Counted from the first letter of the stretch, positions 38,365 through 47,234 are shown. The stretch is DNA of 64,000 nt from Martelella mediterranea (GCF_021021415.1 NZ_JAINWJ010000001.1:186001-250000); one strand, 5' to 3'. The notes: generated from the sequence alone by a model not told the origin. Translations and numbers: made by a program.

Positions 38365-40674
38365 ATGAATATGCAAACCAAAGTCAAAGGGATCGTGCGT
38401 GGCGGCCAGACGCTCAAGCAGCACCGCGACGAGATCATGACCAGGACAAAACAGACGGGCCATTATGCCGGTCTGACGGAACGGACCCTGCACAAGGAAA
38501 GCCCGATCCTCTACAACAAGCTGTTCTCGCGCCTGCGGGCCGGCGTCGTGGATGCGCGCGAAACCGCGAAGAAGATCGCGGCGAGCCCGATCGTCGAGCA
38601 GGAGGGCGAGCTGTGCTTCACCCTCTACAATGCGGCGGGCGACGCCATCCTGACCTCGACTGGCATCATCATCCATGTCGGCACCATGGGCGCGGCGATC
38701 AAATACATGATCGAGAACGACTGGGAGGGTAACCCGGGGATCAATGACAAGGATATCTTCTGCAACAATGATTCCCTGATCGGGAACGTGCATCCCTGCG
38801 ATATCCATACCATCGTCCCGATCTTCCATGAGGGCTCGCTGATCGGCTGGGTCGGCGGCGTCACCCACGTCATCGATACCGGCTCCGTGGGGCCGGGTTC
38901 GATGTCCACGGGACAGATCCAGCGCTTCGGTGACGGCTACTCCATCACCTGCCGCAAGATCGGCGAGAACGACGAACTGAAGCGTGACTGGCTGCATGAA
39001 AGCCAGCGCGCGGTGCGCACCACCCGCTACTGGATGCTGGACGAGCGCACCCGCGTCGCCGGCTGCCACATGATCCGCAAGCTGGTCGAGGAGGTGATTG
39101 CCGAAGAAGGCATCGATGCCTACTGGAAGTTCGCCTATGAATCGGTCGAGCATGGCCGGGTCGGGCTGCAGAACCGCATCAAGGCGATGACCATTCCAGG
39201 CGTTTACCGTCAGGTCGGTTTCGTCGACGTTCCCTACGACCACGAAGATGTGCGCGTGCCGTCGGACTTCGCCAAGGTCGACACCATCATGCACACGCCG
39301 TCGGAAATGACGATCCGGCCGGATGGCACGTGGCGTCTGGATTTCGAGGGATCGAGCCGCTGGGGCTGGCACACCTATAATGCGCATTCCGTCAGCTTCA
39401 CCTCCGGCATCTGGGTGATGATGACCCAGACGCTGATCCCGACCGAGATGATCAATGACGGGGCCGCCTACGGCACGGAATTCCGCCTGCCAAAGGGCAC
39501 CTGGATGAACCCGGACGACCGGCGCGTGGCGTTTTCCTATAGCTGGCACTTCCTTGTCAGTTCATGGACGGCGCTGTGGCGCGGCCTGTCGCGATCCTAT
39601 TTCGGACGCGGCTATCTGGAAGAGGTCAATGCCGGCAATGCCAACACCTCGAACTGGCTGCAGGGCGGCGGGTTCAACCAGTATGACGAAATCCATGCGG
39701 TGAACTCGTTCGAATGCGCGGCCAACGGGGTGGGCGCCTCGGCTATTGCCGACGGCATCAGCCATGCCGCCGCGATCTGGAACCCGGAAGGCGACATGGG
39801 CGATATGGAGATATGGGAACTGGCGGAGCCGCTGGTCTATCTCGGACGCCAGATCAAGGCGTCGTCGGGCGGCGCGGGCAAATATCGCGGCGGCTGCGGC
39901 TTTGAATCGCTGCGCATGGTCTGGAATGCCAAGGACTGGACGATGTTCTTCATGGGCAACGGTCATATCAGCTCCGACTGGGGGCTGATGGGCGGCTATC
40001 CGGCGGCGTCCGGCTATCGCTTCGCGGCCCATGATACCGGGCTGAAGGAGAAGATCGCCAATGGCGACCCGATCCCCTTCGGCGGCGATACCGACCCGGA
40101 ACACCCGACCTATGACGCGCTCGTCAATCCCGACGGCATCAAGCGCGACAAGCAGGCGATCACCACCGAGGAGATGTTCAAGGATTACGATCTCTACCTC
40201 AACTACATGCGCGGCGGGCCGGGCTTCGGCGATCCGCTGGATCGCGAGCCGCAGTCCGTGGCCACCGATGTCAATGGCGGCTACCTGCTCGAGCGTTTCG
40301 CCGAAACGGTCTATGGCGTCGTGCTGAAGAAGGGGGATGACGGGTTGTTTACCGCCGATGAGGCGGGCTCTGAAGCCTTGCGCGCGAAGATCCGCAAGGA
40401 CCGCCTCGCCAATGCCCAGCCGACCCGCGAATGGATGGCGAAGGAGCGCAAGCGCATTCTCGCCAAGGATGCCGGCACCCATGTGCAGCAGATGTTCGCG
40501 GCGAGCTTCAAGCTTGGCCCGACATGGGAGCAGGGCTTCCGCAAGTTTTGGGATCTTCCCGACGATTGGCAGCTGAAGGAGGCGGATCTCCCGATCCCGT
40601 CCTATGGCCGCGAATACTCGATGGATATTTCCGAACTGCCGGATGTGAAGACGGTCCAGTTCGTCGAGGAGTGA
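38365..40674 (+). CDS. acxB: Acetone carboxylase alpha subunit
   Basis: 769 aa, hydantoinase B/oxoprolinase family, preceded by AGGGAGGAG. Recognisable blocks include EGELCFTLYNAAGDAILTSTGIIIHVGTMGAAIKYM, DIFCNNDSLIGNVHPCDIHTIVPIFHEG and GGFNQYDEIHAVNSFECAANGVGASA. With acxA and acxC it makes the manganese-dependent heterohexamer that carboxylates acetone in the cytoplasm; in the known enzyme activated intermediates pass from the nucleotide site to a distant Mn site. A strong terminator-like hairpin lies between this gene and acxC. Confidence 0.94.
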   Translation: MNMQTKVKGIVRGGQTLKQHRDEIMTRTKQTGHYAGLTERTLHKESPILYNKLFSRLRAGVVDARETAKKIAASPIVEQEGELCFTLYNAAGDAILTSTGIIIHVGTMGAAIKYMIENDWEGNPGINDKDIFCNNDSLIGNVHPCDIHTIVPIFHEGSLIGWVGGVTHVIDTGSVGPGSMSTGQIQRFGDGYSITCRKIGENDELKRDWLHESQRAVRTTRYWMLDERTRVAGCHMIRKLVEEVIAEEGIDAYWKFAYESVEHGRVGLQNRIKAMTIPGVYRQVGFVDVPYDHEDVRVPSDFAKVDTIMHTPSEMTIRPDGTWRLDFEGSSRWGWHTYNAHSVSFTSGIWVMMTQTLIPTEMINDGAAYGTEFRLPKGTWMNPDDRRVAFSYSWHFLVSSWTALWRGLSRSYFGRGYLEEVNAGNANTSNWLQGGGFNQYDEIHAVNSFECAANGVGASAIADGISHAAAIWNPEGDMGDMEIWELAEPLVYLGRQIKASSGGAGKYRGGCGFESLRMVWNAKDWTMFFMGNGHISSDWGLMGGYPAASGYRFAAHDTGLKEKIANGDPIPFGGDTDPEHPTYDALVNPDGIKRDKQAITTEEMFKDYDLYLNYMRGGPGFGDPLDREPQSVATDVNGGYLLERFAETVYGVVLKKGDDGLFTADEAGSEALRAKIRKDRLANAQPTREWMAKERKRILAKDAGTHVQQMFAASFKLGPTWEQGFRKFWDLPDDWQLKEADLPIPSYGREYSMDISELPDVKTVQFVEE

Positions 40675-40681
40675 TCCCTCA

Positions 40682-40726
40682 GGGCGCCGCGCAACACCCC
40701 GCCTTTATCCGCGGCGCCCCTTTTTA
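40682..40726 (+). terminator. Rho-independent-type terminator between acxB and acxC
   Basis: GGGCGCCGCG (40682-40691) pairs with CGCGGCGCCC (40710-40719) around an 18-base loop and is followed by CTTTTTATT. It begins 7 bases after the acxB stop, and only 15 bases separate the T tract from the acxC start, leaving no room for a new promoter. Partial read-through or 3'-end protection is therefore likely. Confidence 0.7.
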
Positions 40727-40741
40727 TTCAGGAGAAAGACA

Positions 40742-41245
40742 ATGGCTTACACCAAGGCAAAGATCAAAGACCTCGTCGATGGCAAGATCGACCGCGATAC
40801 GCTGCAGACGATGCTCTCGACGCCCAAGGATGCCGACCGCTTCGTCAAATATATCGAAATCCTGCAGGAGCAGGTTCCATGGGACGATAAGATCATCCTG
40901 CCGCTGGGCCCGAAACTCTATATCGTGCAGCGACCCTCGGACAAGAAATGGGTGGTCAAATCCCAGGCCGGTCACGAATTCTGCGACTGGCGCGAGAACT
41001 GGAAGCTGCATGCCGTGATGCGCGTGCGCGAAACGGCCGCTGAGATGGAGGAACTCTATCCGAAGCTGATGGCGCCCACGTCCGACTGGCAGGTGATCCG
41101 GGAATATTACTGCCCGAAATCCGGCGACCTGCTGGATGTCGAGGCGCCGACGCCCTGGTATCCGGTGATCCATGATTTCGAGCCGGATATCGATGCCTTC
41201 TACACCGAGTGGCTGGGGCTTGAGGTGCCGGAGCGCGCTGCCTGA
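40742..41245 (+). CDS. acxC: Acetone carboxylase gamma subunit
   Basis: 167 aa, the expected size of about 19 kDa, with CAGGAGAAAG before the ATG. MAYTKAKIKDLVDGKIDRDTLQTMLSTPKDADRF opens the protein, and CDWRENWKLHAVMRV and YYCPKSGDLLDVEAPTPWYPVIHDFEPDIDAFY are gamma-subunit blocks. It is required for the alpha-beta-gamma complex. A second terminator follows at 41275. Confidence 0.94.
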   Translation: MAYTKAKIKDLVDGKIDRDTLQTMLSTPKDADRFVKYIEILQEQVPWDDKIILPLGPKLYIVQRPSDKKWVVKSQAGHEFCDWRENWKLHAVMRVRETAAEMEELYPKLMAPTSDWQVIREYYCPKSGDLLDVEAPTPWYPVIHDFEPDIDAFYTEWLGLEVPERAA

Positions 41246-41274
41246 CCGACGAGGTTGCAAACCAATAAACAAGC

Positions 41275-41305
41275 ACGCCGCGCGTCAGCCTCCGCGCGGC
41301 GTTTT
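41275..41305 (+). terminator. Rho-independent-type terminator after acxC
   Basis: ACGCCGCGCG (41275-41284) pairs with CGCGCGGCGT (41293-41302) around an 8-base loop, followed by TTT. It ends the acxABC unit and separates it from the alcohol dehydrogenase, which has its own upstream signals. Confidence 0.75.
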
Positions 41306-41324
41306 GTCGCTTGCACTATCCGGA

Positions 41325-41348
41325 ACTGTCCGAAATTCGGACATGTCC
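41325..41348. promoter_or_regulatory. Perfect TGTCCG-N5-CGGACA inverted repeat before the alcohol dehydrogenase
   Basis: TGTCCGAAATTCGGACA (41327-41343) is a perfect 17-base inverted repeat, followed directly by another TGTCC (41344-41348). GAACTGTCCGAAATTC is identical to 16 bases in front of the AcxR-like gene (34122 region). It is the best candidate for an activator-binding site controlling alcohol dehydrogenase together with acetone carboxylase. Confidence 0.6.
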
Positions 41349-41381
41349 AGCCCGCTTTCGGAGAGTAGACTCCCGTTCGAG

Positions 41382-41396
41382 GGTTGCTTCGCAACC
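41382..41396 (+). other. Short hairpin in the alcohol dehydrogenase leader
   Basis: GGTTGC-TTC-GCAACC is a 6-bp stem with a 3-base loop, 27 bases before the ATG and ending about 13 bases before the ribosome site (AAGGGAGG). It may protect the 5' end or affect translation; nothing in the sequence decides this. Confidence 0.35.
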
Positions 41397-41423
41397 GTTT
41401 AGAAAAATAAGGGAGGCATTCCG

Positions 41424-42461
41424 ATGAAAGCACTCGTCTATAACGGACCTGGACAGAAGGACTGGGTCGAAAAGGAAAAACCCGGCATCCAGAAGCCCAC
41501 CGACGTCATCGTCAAGATCACCAAAACGACCATTTGCGGCACCGATCTTCACATCCTCAAGGGCGATGTGCCGGCGGTGACGCCGGGCCGCACGCTCGGA
41601 CATGAGGGCGTCGGCATTGTCGAGGAAGTCGGCAATGCCGTGGTCAACTTCAAGCCCGGCGACCCGGTGCTGATTTCCTGCGTGACCTCCTGCGGCAAAT
41701 GCGCCAACTGCAAGCGCCAGCTCTACGCCCATTGCTCCGATGGCGGCTGGATTCTGGGGCACCTGATCGATGGCACCCAGGCCGAATATGTGCGCATTCC
41801 CCATGGCGACAACTCGCTCTACCCGATCCCCGAGGGCGCCGACGAGGAAGCACTAGTCATGCTCTCCGACATCATGCCGACCGGCCTTGAGATCGGTGTC
41901 CAGTATGGCCGCGTAAAACCGGGCGATACGATCGCGATCGTCGGCGCAGGGCCTGTGGGCATGTCGGTTCTCTTGACGGCGCAGTTCTATTCGCCGGGGC
42001 GGATCATCATGGTCGACATGGACCTGGCCCGTCTTGAACTGGCGAAACAGTTCGGCGCGACGGATACCGTTCAGGTCGGCTCCGAGGATGCGGTCGAGAA
42101 AATCATGGCGATGACCGACGGAAATGGCGTCGATGTCGCGATCGAGGCGGTCGGCGTGCCGGCAACCTTCGACATCTGCCAGAAGATCGTGTCGGCCGGC
42201 GGCAATGTCGCCAATGTCGGCGTCCATGGCACGCCGGTGGAATTGCATATCGAGGAATTGTGGATCAAGAACATCAATATCTCGATGGGGCTGGTCAGCA
42301 CCAACACCACGCCGATGCTGCTCAAGACGCTGGGTGCCGGCAAGGTCGATCCGGGCAGGCTGGTAACCCACCGCTTCGCGCTCGACAAGATCATCGACGC
42401 CTATGAGGTGTTCGGCAATGCCGCCCGCGAAAAGGCGATGAAGGTCATCCTCAACGCCTGA
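41424..42461 (+). CDS. Zinc-dependent alcohol dehydrogenase, probable isopropanol dehydrogenase
   Basis: 345 aa medium-chain dehydrogenase. Catalytic zinc ligands are Cys38 (TTICGTDLH), His60 and Glu61 (GHEGVG). The structural zinc site SCGKCANCKRQLYAHC is complete, and the NAD loop is IVGAGPVGMSVL near residue 173. It oxidises a small alcohol; next to acetone carboxylase the obvious substrate is 2-propanol, which would give acetone. That role is inferred from context and from the matching upstream site shared with the regulator. The gene has its own leader after a terminator. Confidence 0.9.
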   Translation: MKALVYNGPGQKDWVEKEKPGIQKPTDVIVKITKTTICGTDLHILKGDVPAVTPGRTLGHEGVGIVEEVGNAVVNFKPGDPVLISCVTSCGKCANCKRQLYAHCSDGGWILGHLIDGTQAEYVRIPHGDNSLYPIPEGADEEALVMLSDIMPTGLEIGVQYGRVKPGDTIAIVGAGPVGMSVLLTAQFYSPGRIIMVDMDLARLELAKQFGATDTVQVGSEDAVEKIMAMTDGNGVDVAIEAVGVPATFDICQKIVSAGGNVANVGVHGTPVELHIEELWIKNINISMGLVSTNTTPMLLKTLGAGKVDPGRLVTHRFALDKIIDAYEVFGNAAREKAMKVILNA

Positions 42462-42466
42462 CCCTC

Positions 42467-42500
42467 CCCGCCCGGACGCCGGAAACGGTGTCCGGGCGGG
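42467..42500. terminator. Bidirectional terminator between convergent genes
   Basis: CCCGCCCGGAC (42467-42477) pairs with GTCCGGGCGGG (42490-42500) over 11 bp around a 12-base loop, between the convergent alcohol dehydrogenase and histone-deacetylase-like genes. Confidence 0.7.
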
Positions 42501-42522
42501 AAGAGCCGCCGCGCATCGGATT

Positions 42523-43644
42523 TCAATCCCGCCAGCCGTGATGCTGCCTCAGGGCGGCGATATGGGCGGCGTTGAACGCCGCTCCCGGCTGCTGGGCATC
42601 CACGATCCCCATGAAGGGGTCTTCCACCGGGTCGCTGACGCCCGCAAGCCCAGCCATCACAGCGTGGGCGCAGAACGGCACATAGGCATCCGAATAGCCG
42701 CCTTCCTGAACGACGGCCAGCCGACCCTCGCACACCGTATTCGACAGCTTCGAAACCGCTTCGGTCATCGCCGCGAAACTGCCGGCGTGAAGCAGCATGC
42801 GCGCCAGCGGGTCGACGGCATTGGCATCGAGCCCGTTGACGACAATGATCATGTCGGGCGCAAACTCTGCGACCGCGGGCAGCACGATATGCTCAAGCGC
42901 GGCCATGTAGACCGCGTGACCGCTGCCTGGCCAGAGCGGAACGTTGAGATTGAAGCCCTCGCCGGCCCCTGTCCCGCGTGAATCGGCGCCGCCGGACCGG
43001 CCGGGCGGGAAGCAGCTTTCCTGATGCATCGAGACCGTCAGCACCGACGGGTCGTCATAAAAACACGCCTCGGTTCCGTTGCCATGGTGAACGTCCCAGT
43101 CGATCACGGCGATCCGCTTGCGCCCCTTCGCCTGCGCCGCTCTGACGGCGACCGCCACATTGGCAAGCAGACAGAAACCCATCGGCGTGTCGGGCAGGCA
43201 ATGATGGCCGGATGGCCGAGTGATGGCATAGGCCCGGCGGCGCTCGCCGACGGCAACGTCGGTGACGGCGGCAAGCGCCTGCCCGGCGGACAGAAGCGCG
43301 ATCTCGTAACTGCCGGCCGCGAACGGAGCCGTCGGATGCAGCGCCCCGCCGCCGGCATCGCTGACCTCCTTCAGCCGATCGAGATAGGAGGCCGGATGGA
43401 TCGTCAGAAGCGCCTCGCGCGCGGCTTCGGGCGCGACCTTGCGATCATAGGCATTAAACAGGCCCGATACGGCTGCCAACGAGACCGTCCGGCTTTTCGG
43501 CTCGGGCGAATCGGCGTGGCCGCCGGACGCCGGGGGCTGCACCCAGCCGCCGACCGGCACGACCAGTGCCGATTGACCGGCGGAAAACCACAATGTCTGC
43601 TCGTGAAAGTAAAACGCTGGCCGCGTTGCCGTCGCTGCTGTCAT
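42523..43644 (-). CDS. Class II histone deacetylase-like / acetylpolyamine amidohydrolase
   Basis: 373 aa. The arginase-deacetylase fold is shown by RPSGHHCLPDTPMGFCLLANVAVAV (His147 and His148), IDWDVHHGNGTEACFYDDPSV (zinc ligands Asp184 and His186) and VNGLDANAVDPLARM (third zinc aspartate). Bacterial members remove acetyl groups from acetylated polyamines or other amines. The gene ends a minus-strand series with aldehyde dehydrogenase, amine-type FAD oxidase and permease genes, so deacetylation of an imported acetylated amine is a reasonable inference. A 121-base gap with a hairpin precedes it. Confidence 0.9.
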   Translation of the reverse strand: MTAATATRPAFYFHEQTLWFSAGQSALVVPVGGWVQPPASGGHADSPEPKSRTVSLAAVSGLFNAYDRKVAPEAAREALLTIHPASYLDRLKEVSDAGGGALHPTAPFAAGSYEIALLSAGQALAAVTDVAVGERRRAYAITRPSGHHCLPDTPMGFCLLANVAVAVRAAQAKGRKRIAVIDWDVHHGNGTEACFYDDPSVLTVSMHQESCFPPGRSGGADSRGTGAGEGFNLNVPLWPGSGHAVYMAALEHIVLPAVAEFAPDMIIVVNGLDANAVDPLARMLLHAGSFAAMTEAVSKLSNTVCEGRLAVVQEGGYSDAYVPFCAHAVMAGLAGVSDPVEDPFMGIVDAQQPGAAFNAAHIAALRQHHGWRD

Positions 43645-43669
43645 ATTGGTTGCTCCTTTGCTTTCAAAC

Positions 43670-43695
43670 GCTCCGGGAAGGCGCGTGCCCGGAGC
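43670..43695 (-). terminator. Hairpin between aldehyde dehydrogenase and deacetylase genes
   Basis: GCTCCGGG (43670-43677) and CCCGGAGC (43688-43695) pair perfectly around a 10-base loop in the gap after the aldehyde dehydrogenase stop. There is no strong T tract, so it may be an attenuator or mRNA end. Confidence 0.45.
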
Positions 43696-43765
43696 AATGG
43701 TCAGGTTCTGCCGGTCGCGGACCGGGTTGATGAAGGCAGCGGCCCTTTAGAGCGCCCGGAGCAGA

Positions 43766-45274
43766 CTATCTGTAGGCTACGCAGACCGACTTGGTTTCGA
43801 GGTAGTTGTCGAGCGCACCACGCCCGTGTTCGCGGCCGATGCCGGACTGTTTGATGCCGCCGAAGGGCATGTTCTGATCCGGGATGTTGTGGCTGTTGAC
43901 CCACACCGTGCCGGCCTCGATCTTCGGCACGTAGCGCATCACCTTGTTGAGATCGTTGGTCCACAGCGATGCGCCGAGCCCATAGCGGCTGTCATTGGCC
44001 ATGGCGATCGCCTCATCCGGCTCGTCAAACGGCGTCATCGTGATCACCGGCCCGAACACCTCGTCCTGCATCAGCGCCATGTCCTGACGGACATCGGTGA
44101 ACAGTTCCGGCGCGACGAAAAAGCCTTCCGCCGGCGCCTCGGCGCCGATAACGGGCTTTGCCCCATCTTCCAGACCGCGGGCAATGCAGGCCTTCACATG
44201 GGCCTGATGGCGAGCTGAAACGACCGGGTTGATCTGATTGTGCGGATCGAGGCCAGAGCCGATGGCGAGGCTGCGCGTCACATTCGCGATCACCTCCAGC
44301 GCCTTTTCGTAAATGCCCTTCTGCGCATAGATGCGCACGCCCGCGCAGCAGGTCTGACCCGTGTTGAAGAAGCTTCCGATGCCGGCGGCAGCCCCCAGGA
44401 GATCAAGATCCATATCGTCGAACATGATCATCGGCGCCTTGCCGCCGAGTTCCAGCGTCACCCGCTTCATGTCCTTCATCGCCTGAATGCCGATCAGCTT
44501 GCCGGTCTCGGTCGATCCGGTGAAGCCGATCTTGGCGACGCCGGGATGGGCGACGAGCGCCGCGCCGGCGGTCTCGCCCATTCCGGTCACGACATTGACG
44601 ACGCCCTCGGGAAACCCCGCCTCAAGGCAGAGCTCGGCAAGCCTGATGGAGGTGAGCGGGGTTTCCTCGGCGGGCTTCAGAACAACCGTGCAGCCGGCGG
44701 CAAGCGCGGGCGCGATCTTCCAGCTTGCCATGTTCAGGGGAAAGTTCCACGGCGTGATTGCGGCAACGACACCTACCGGTTCCTTACGGGTATAGGCCTG
44801 ATAGCGCATGCCCGGCGGGATCGCGATCGATACGTCGAGCGTCGAGCCTTCGATCTTGGTCGCCCAGCCGGCCATGTAGCGGAAATATTCCGCCGAGGAC
44901 TGCACCTCGACAAGGCGCGACAGCATGATCGACTTGCCCTGGTTCAGCGTTTCGAGCTGGGCAAGTTCCTCGCCGTTTTCCTCGATCAGGTCCGCAAGTT
45001 TCAGCAAGAGGCCCTGCCGATGAACGGGCAGCATTTTCGACCACGGGCCTTCGAGCGCGGCCTGCGCCGCCTTGACCGCGCGATCGACATCGCCATCGCC
45101 GCAGGCCGGAACCGCGGCCAGAACGTCGCCGGTCGCCGGATTGTAGACGGGATAGGTTTCGCCGCTTTCGGCGGGTTCGGATCTGCCGGCGATCAACGCC
45201 TTTGGCGCCGCCAGGAAATCCGTGACAATAGCCGATACGTCCTCGACAATCGTGTCGGGTTGCTCAATTTTCAT
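43766..45274 (-). CDS. Aldehyde dehydrogenase, NAD(P)-dependent
   Basis: 502 aa. PWNFPLNMASWKIAPALAAG, GFTGSTETGKLI and the glutamate loop ELGGKAPMI precede the catalytic cysteine in GQTCCAGVRIYAQKG. The C-terminal block MPFGGIKQSGIGREHG is complete. It oxidises an aldehyde to the acid, probably an aminoaldehyde made by the FAD oxidase upstream (45376), as in polyamine catabolism by gamma-aminobutyraldehyde-type dehydrogenases. The exact substrate is inferred from context. Confidence 0.94.
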   Translation of the reverse strand: MKIEQPDTIVEDVSAIVTDFLAAPKALIAGRSEPAESGETYPVYNPATGDVLAAVPACGDGDVDRAVKAAQAALEGPWSKMLPVHRQGLLLKLADLIEENGEELAQLETLNQGKSIMLSRLVEVQSSAEYFRYMAGWATKIEGSTLDVSIAIPPGMRYQAYTRKEPVGVVAAITPWNFPLNMASWKIAPALAAGCTVVLKPAEETPLTSIRLAELCLEAGFPEGVVNVVTGMGETAGAALVAHPGVAKIGFTGSTETGKLIGIQAMKDMKRVTLELGGKAPMIMFDDMDLDLLGAAAGIGSFFNTGQTCCAGVRIYAQKGIYEKALEVIANVTRSLAIGSGLDPHNQINPVVSARHQAHVKACIARGLEDGAKPVIGAEAPAEGFFVAPELFTDVRQDMALMQDEVFGPVITMTPFDEPDEAIAMANDSRYGLGASLWTNDLNKVMRYVPKIEAGTVWVNSHNIPDQNMPFGGIKQSGIGREHGRGALDNYLETKSVCVAYR

Positions 45275-45375
45275 CTGTTCGCCTCCTCATTTTGGTAATT
45301 TTTCCTGCGAAAACGCACGCGAATTTCGCTGTTACGAAGTCTGAAGTTCGTTTCGTCGCACCTTGCGCCAGATCC

Positions 45376-46680
45376 TCACGAGAAACGCTCCAGCCGATAG
45401 GGCGCGGGATCGACGATCGGCGGCGCGTTCATCACCAGATCGGCGGCAAGCGCGCCCGCCGCCGGACCCGTGCCGAAGCCGTGGCCGGAAAAGCCGGTTG
45501 CCAGCGTCAGGCCGGGCAGTTTCGGCGCGGCCCCCATGACCGGCAGCGAATCCGGCGTGATATCCATCATCCCGGCCCAGACCTCGGCAATGACGGCGTT
45601 GGAAAAAGCAGGCCACGCGGCCGTGATGTTGCGCATCGCCTCGGCATTGATGGCGGCATCGGCATCCGGGTCCATGGTCCTGACTCGCTCGAACGGCGAT
45701 GGCCCCTTCGCGCCCCAGCGGCGCGGCAGGCGGAGGTCGTTGACGAAGTCCCGGCCAAGCCTGATGCGCAACAGCCCCCGCTGCCCGCGCAGCATCGGCA
45801 GATAGCGCAGGCCTATCAGCAGATGATCGAGCATCAAGGGCGCGCCGAGCGCGCCGCGCTGGGTGATGGTGTAGCCGCCGTCATGGCGCTTGCGGAACGA
45901 GAAATCCGGTCCGCCGACGGCGATTTCCGTCGGCCCGTCCATCGGCTCCGTGCGGATCACGGACGAGATCAGCGGCAGTGTCGGTAGCGAAATGCCGAGA
46001 TTGCCGAGAAACTTCCGCGACCACAGCCCGCCCGCGAGCAGCACTTCCTCGCAGCGGATTTCCCCGCGTTCGGTCGCGACGCCGGAGACCCGACCGCCGG
46101 CGGTCGCAAGCGTACGAACGGCGCAGTTCTCCACGATCACCGCGCCCTTTGCGATCGCCGCATTGGCGATGGCCGAGGGGGCCAGCGTCGGTTCCGCGCG
46201 CCCGTCAGACGGAGTGTATATCCCGCCCGCCCAGTTTTCCCTGCCGCCCGGCACCAGATCGCCGATCGCGCGATTGCTCAACGGCCTTGAATCGAGCGGC
46301 AGTTGCTCGACGGTTTTCAGCCATTGCCGGTGCATGTCCATCTCCGCCTCGGTGCGGGCGAGATACATGATGCCGGTCTGGCGATAGCCGACATCGACGC
46401 CGATGCGCTCCGGCATTTCTGCCCAGAGCCGGTCCGCCGCAAGCGACATCGGCACGTCCGGGGCCGCGCGCCCCATCTTGCGCACCCAGCCGAGATTGCG
46501 CGACGACTGTTCCGCGCCGACGCGCCCCTTTTCCAGCACCACGACGGGAACGCCGCGTTCGGCAAGCGTCAGCGCAGCGCTCAGGCCCACAATCCCCGCG
46601 CCGATGATCACGACAGAGGTTTTGGCGGGAAATGTTTCGGCTGTGTTCACTGGCGGCAATGCGGGAGCCATGATGGTCAC
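45376..46680 (-). CDS. FAD-dependent amine/amino-acid oxidoreductase (DAO family)
   Basis: 434 aa. The FAD-binding loop VVIIGAGIVGLSAALTLAERG lies near residue 25, the middle has a GGRVSGVATERGEIRCEEVLLAGGLWSR strand, and the C-terminus contains LATGFSGHGFGTGPAAGALAADL, which binds FAD and substrate. Members oxidise primary or secondary amines or amino acids, releasing an imine that hydrolyses to an aldehyde. The nearby RidA-family protein would hasten that hydrolysis and the aldehyde dehydrogenase would consume the product. It is soluble. Confidence 0.91.
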   Translation of the reverse strand: MTIMAPALPPVNTAETFPAKTSVVIIGAGIVGLSAALTLAERGVPVVVLEKGRVGAEQSSRNLGWVRKMGRAAPDVPMSLAADRLWAEMPERIGVDVGYRQTGIMYLARTEAEMDMHRQWLKTVEQLPLDSRPLSNRAIGDLVPGGRENWAGGIYTPSDGRAEPTLAPSAIANAAIAKGAVIVENCAVRTLATAGGRVSGVATERGEIRCEEVLLAGGLWSRKFLGNLGISLPTLPLISSVIRTEPMDGPTEIAVGGPDFSFRKRHDGGYTITQRGALGAPLMLDHLLIGLRYLPMLRGQRGLLRIRLGRDFVNDLRLPRRWGAKGPSPFERVRTMDPDADAAINAEAMRNITAAWPAFSNAVIAEVWAGMMDITPDSLPVMGAAPKLPGLTLATGFSGHGFGTGPAAGALAADLVMNAPPIVDPAPYRLERFS

Positions 46681-46731
46681 CTGAAGGAATTGAAAGACAG
46701 GTATGATGCGCGGCGACCGCGCATCGTCGGA

Positions 46732-47154
46732 TCAGAGCGAAACCTGCTTGCGCTCGGTTTCGGCCGCGCCCGCGCCGCGATAGGCGGTCACCTCGATTTC
46801 GACCTTGTAGACGGTCGAACCGAGCGGCGGGCACGTGACTGTGCTGGCGGGATCGACGCCACGAAATTTCTCGCCGACAATGGTCATGACCGTCTCCGTG
46901 TCGGCCGGGTTCTGGATAAAGACCCGGGAGGCGACGACATCCTCAAGCCCGGAACCGGCGGCCGCCAGCGCCGCGCCGATATTGGCGAAGACCTGTTCGG
47001 TCTGCGCCCTGACATCGTCGGAGATCACCTTGGTCTCGGGGTTGCGGCCGGCGGTGTTGGACACGAAGATCCAGTTGTCGAGAGCGACCAGCCGCGAATA
47101 GCTGCCATGCTCCTCGAATTTGGAGCCGGTCTTGATTTTCAGAACTTTGGTCAT
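46732..47154 (-). CDS. RidA-family protein (imine/enamine deaminase family)
   Basis: 140 aa from the ATG at 47154, which has a GGGA site about 6 bases upstream; starts at 47169 and beyond are possible but give an extra tail. YSRLVALDNWIFVSNTAGRNPET, the QTEQVFANIGAALAAAGSGLEDVVASRVFI helix and a final STVTCPPLGSTVYKVEIEVTAY strand are the RidA pattern. The usual final arginine of deaminating RidA members is replaced in CPPLGSTVYKVE, so catalytic activity is uncertain. It sits between amine oxidase and ornithine-cyclodeaminase-like genes. Confidence 0.88.
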   Translation of the reverse strand: MTKVLKIKTGSKFEEHGSYSRLVALDNWIFVSNTAGRNPETKVISDDVRAQTEQVFANIGAALAAAGSGLEDVVASRVFIQNPADTETVMTIVGEKFRGVDPASTVTCPPLGSTVYKVEIEVTAYRGAGAAETERKQVSL

Positions 47155-47197
47155 GTGGTTTCCCGTCATTGCGTTTGCCGTCAGAGGGCTTCTGTCT

Positions 47198-47225
47198 TGG
47201 CGGGCGGCAATGGGCCCGCCCGCCA
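47198..47225 (-). terminator. Hairpin between cyclodeaminase-like and RidA genes
   Basis: TGGCGGGCGG (47198-47207) and CCGCCCGCCA (47216-47225) pair over 10 bp around an 8-base loop. It follows the stop of the 47235 gene on the minus strand. No T tract is present. Confidence 0.5.
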
Positions 47226-47234
47226 TTCCGGCGC

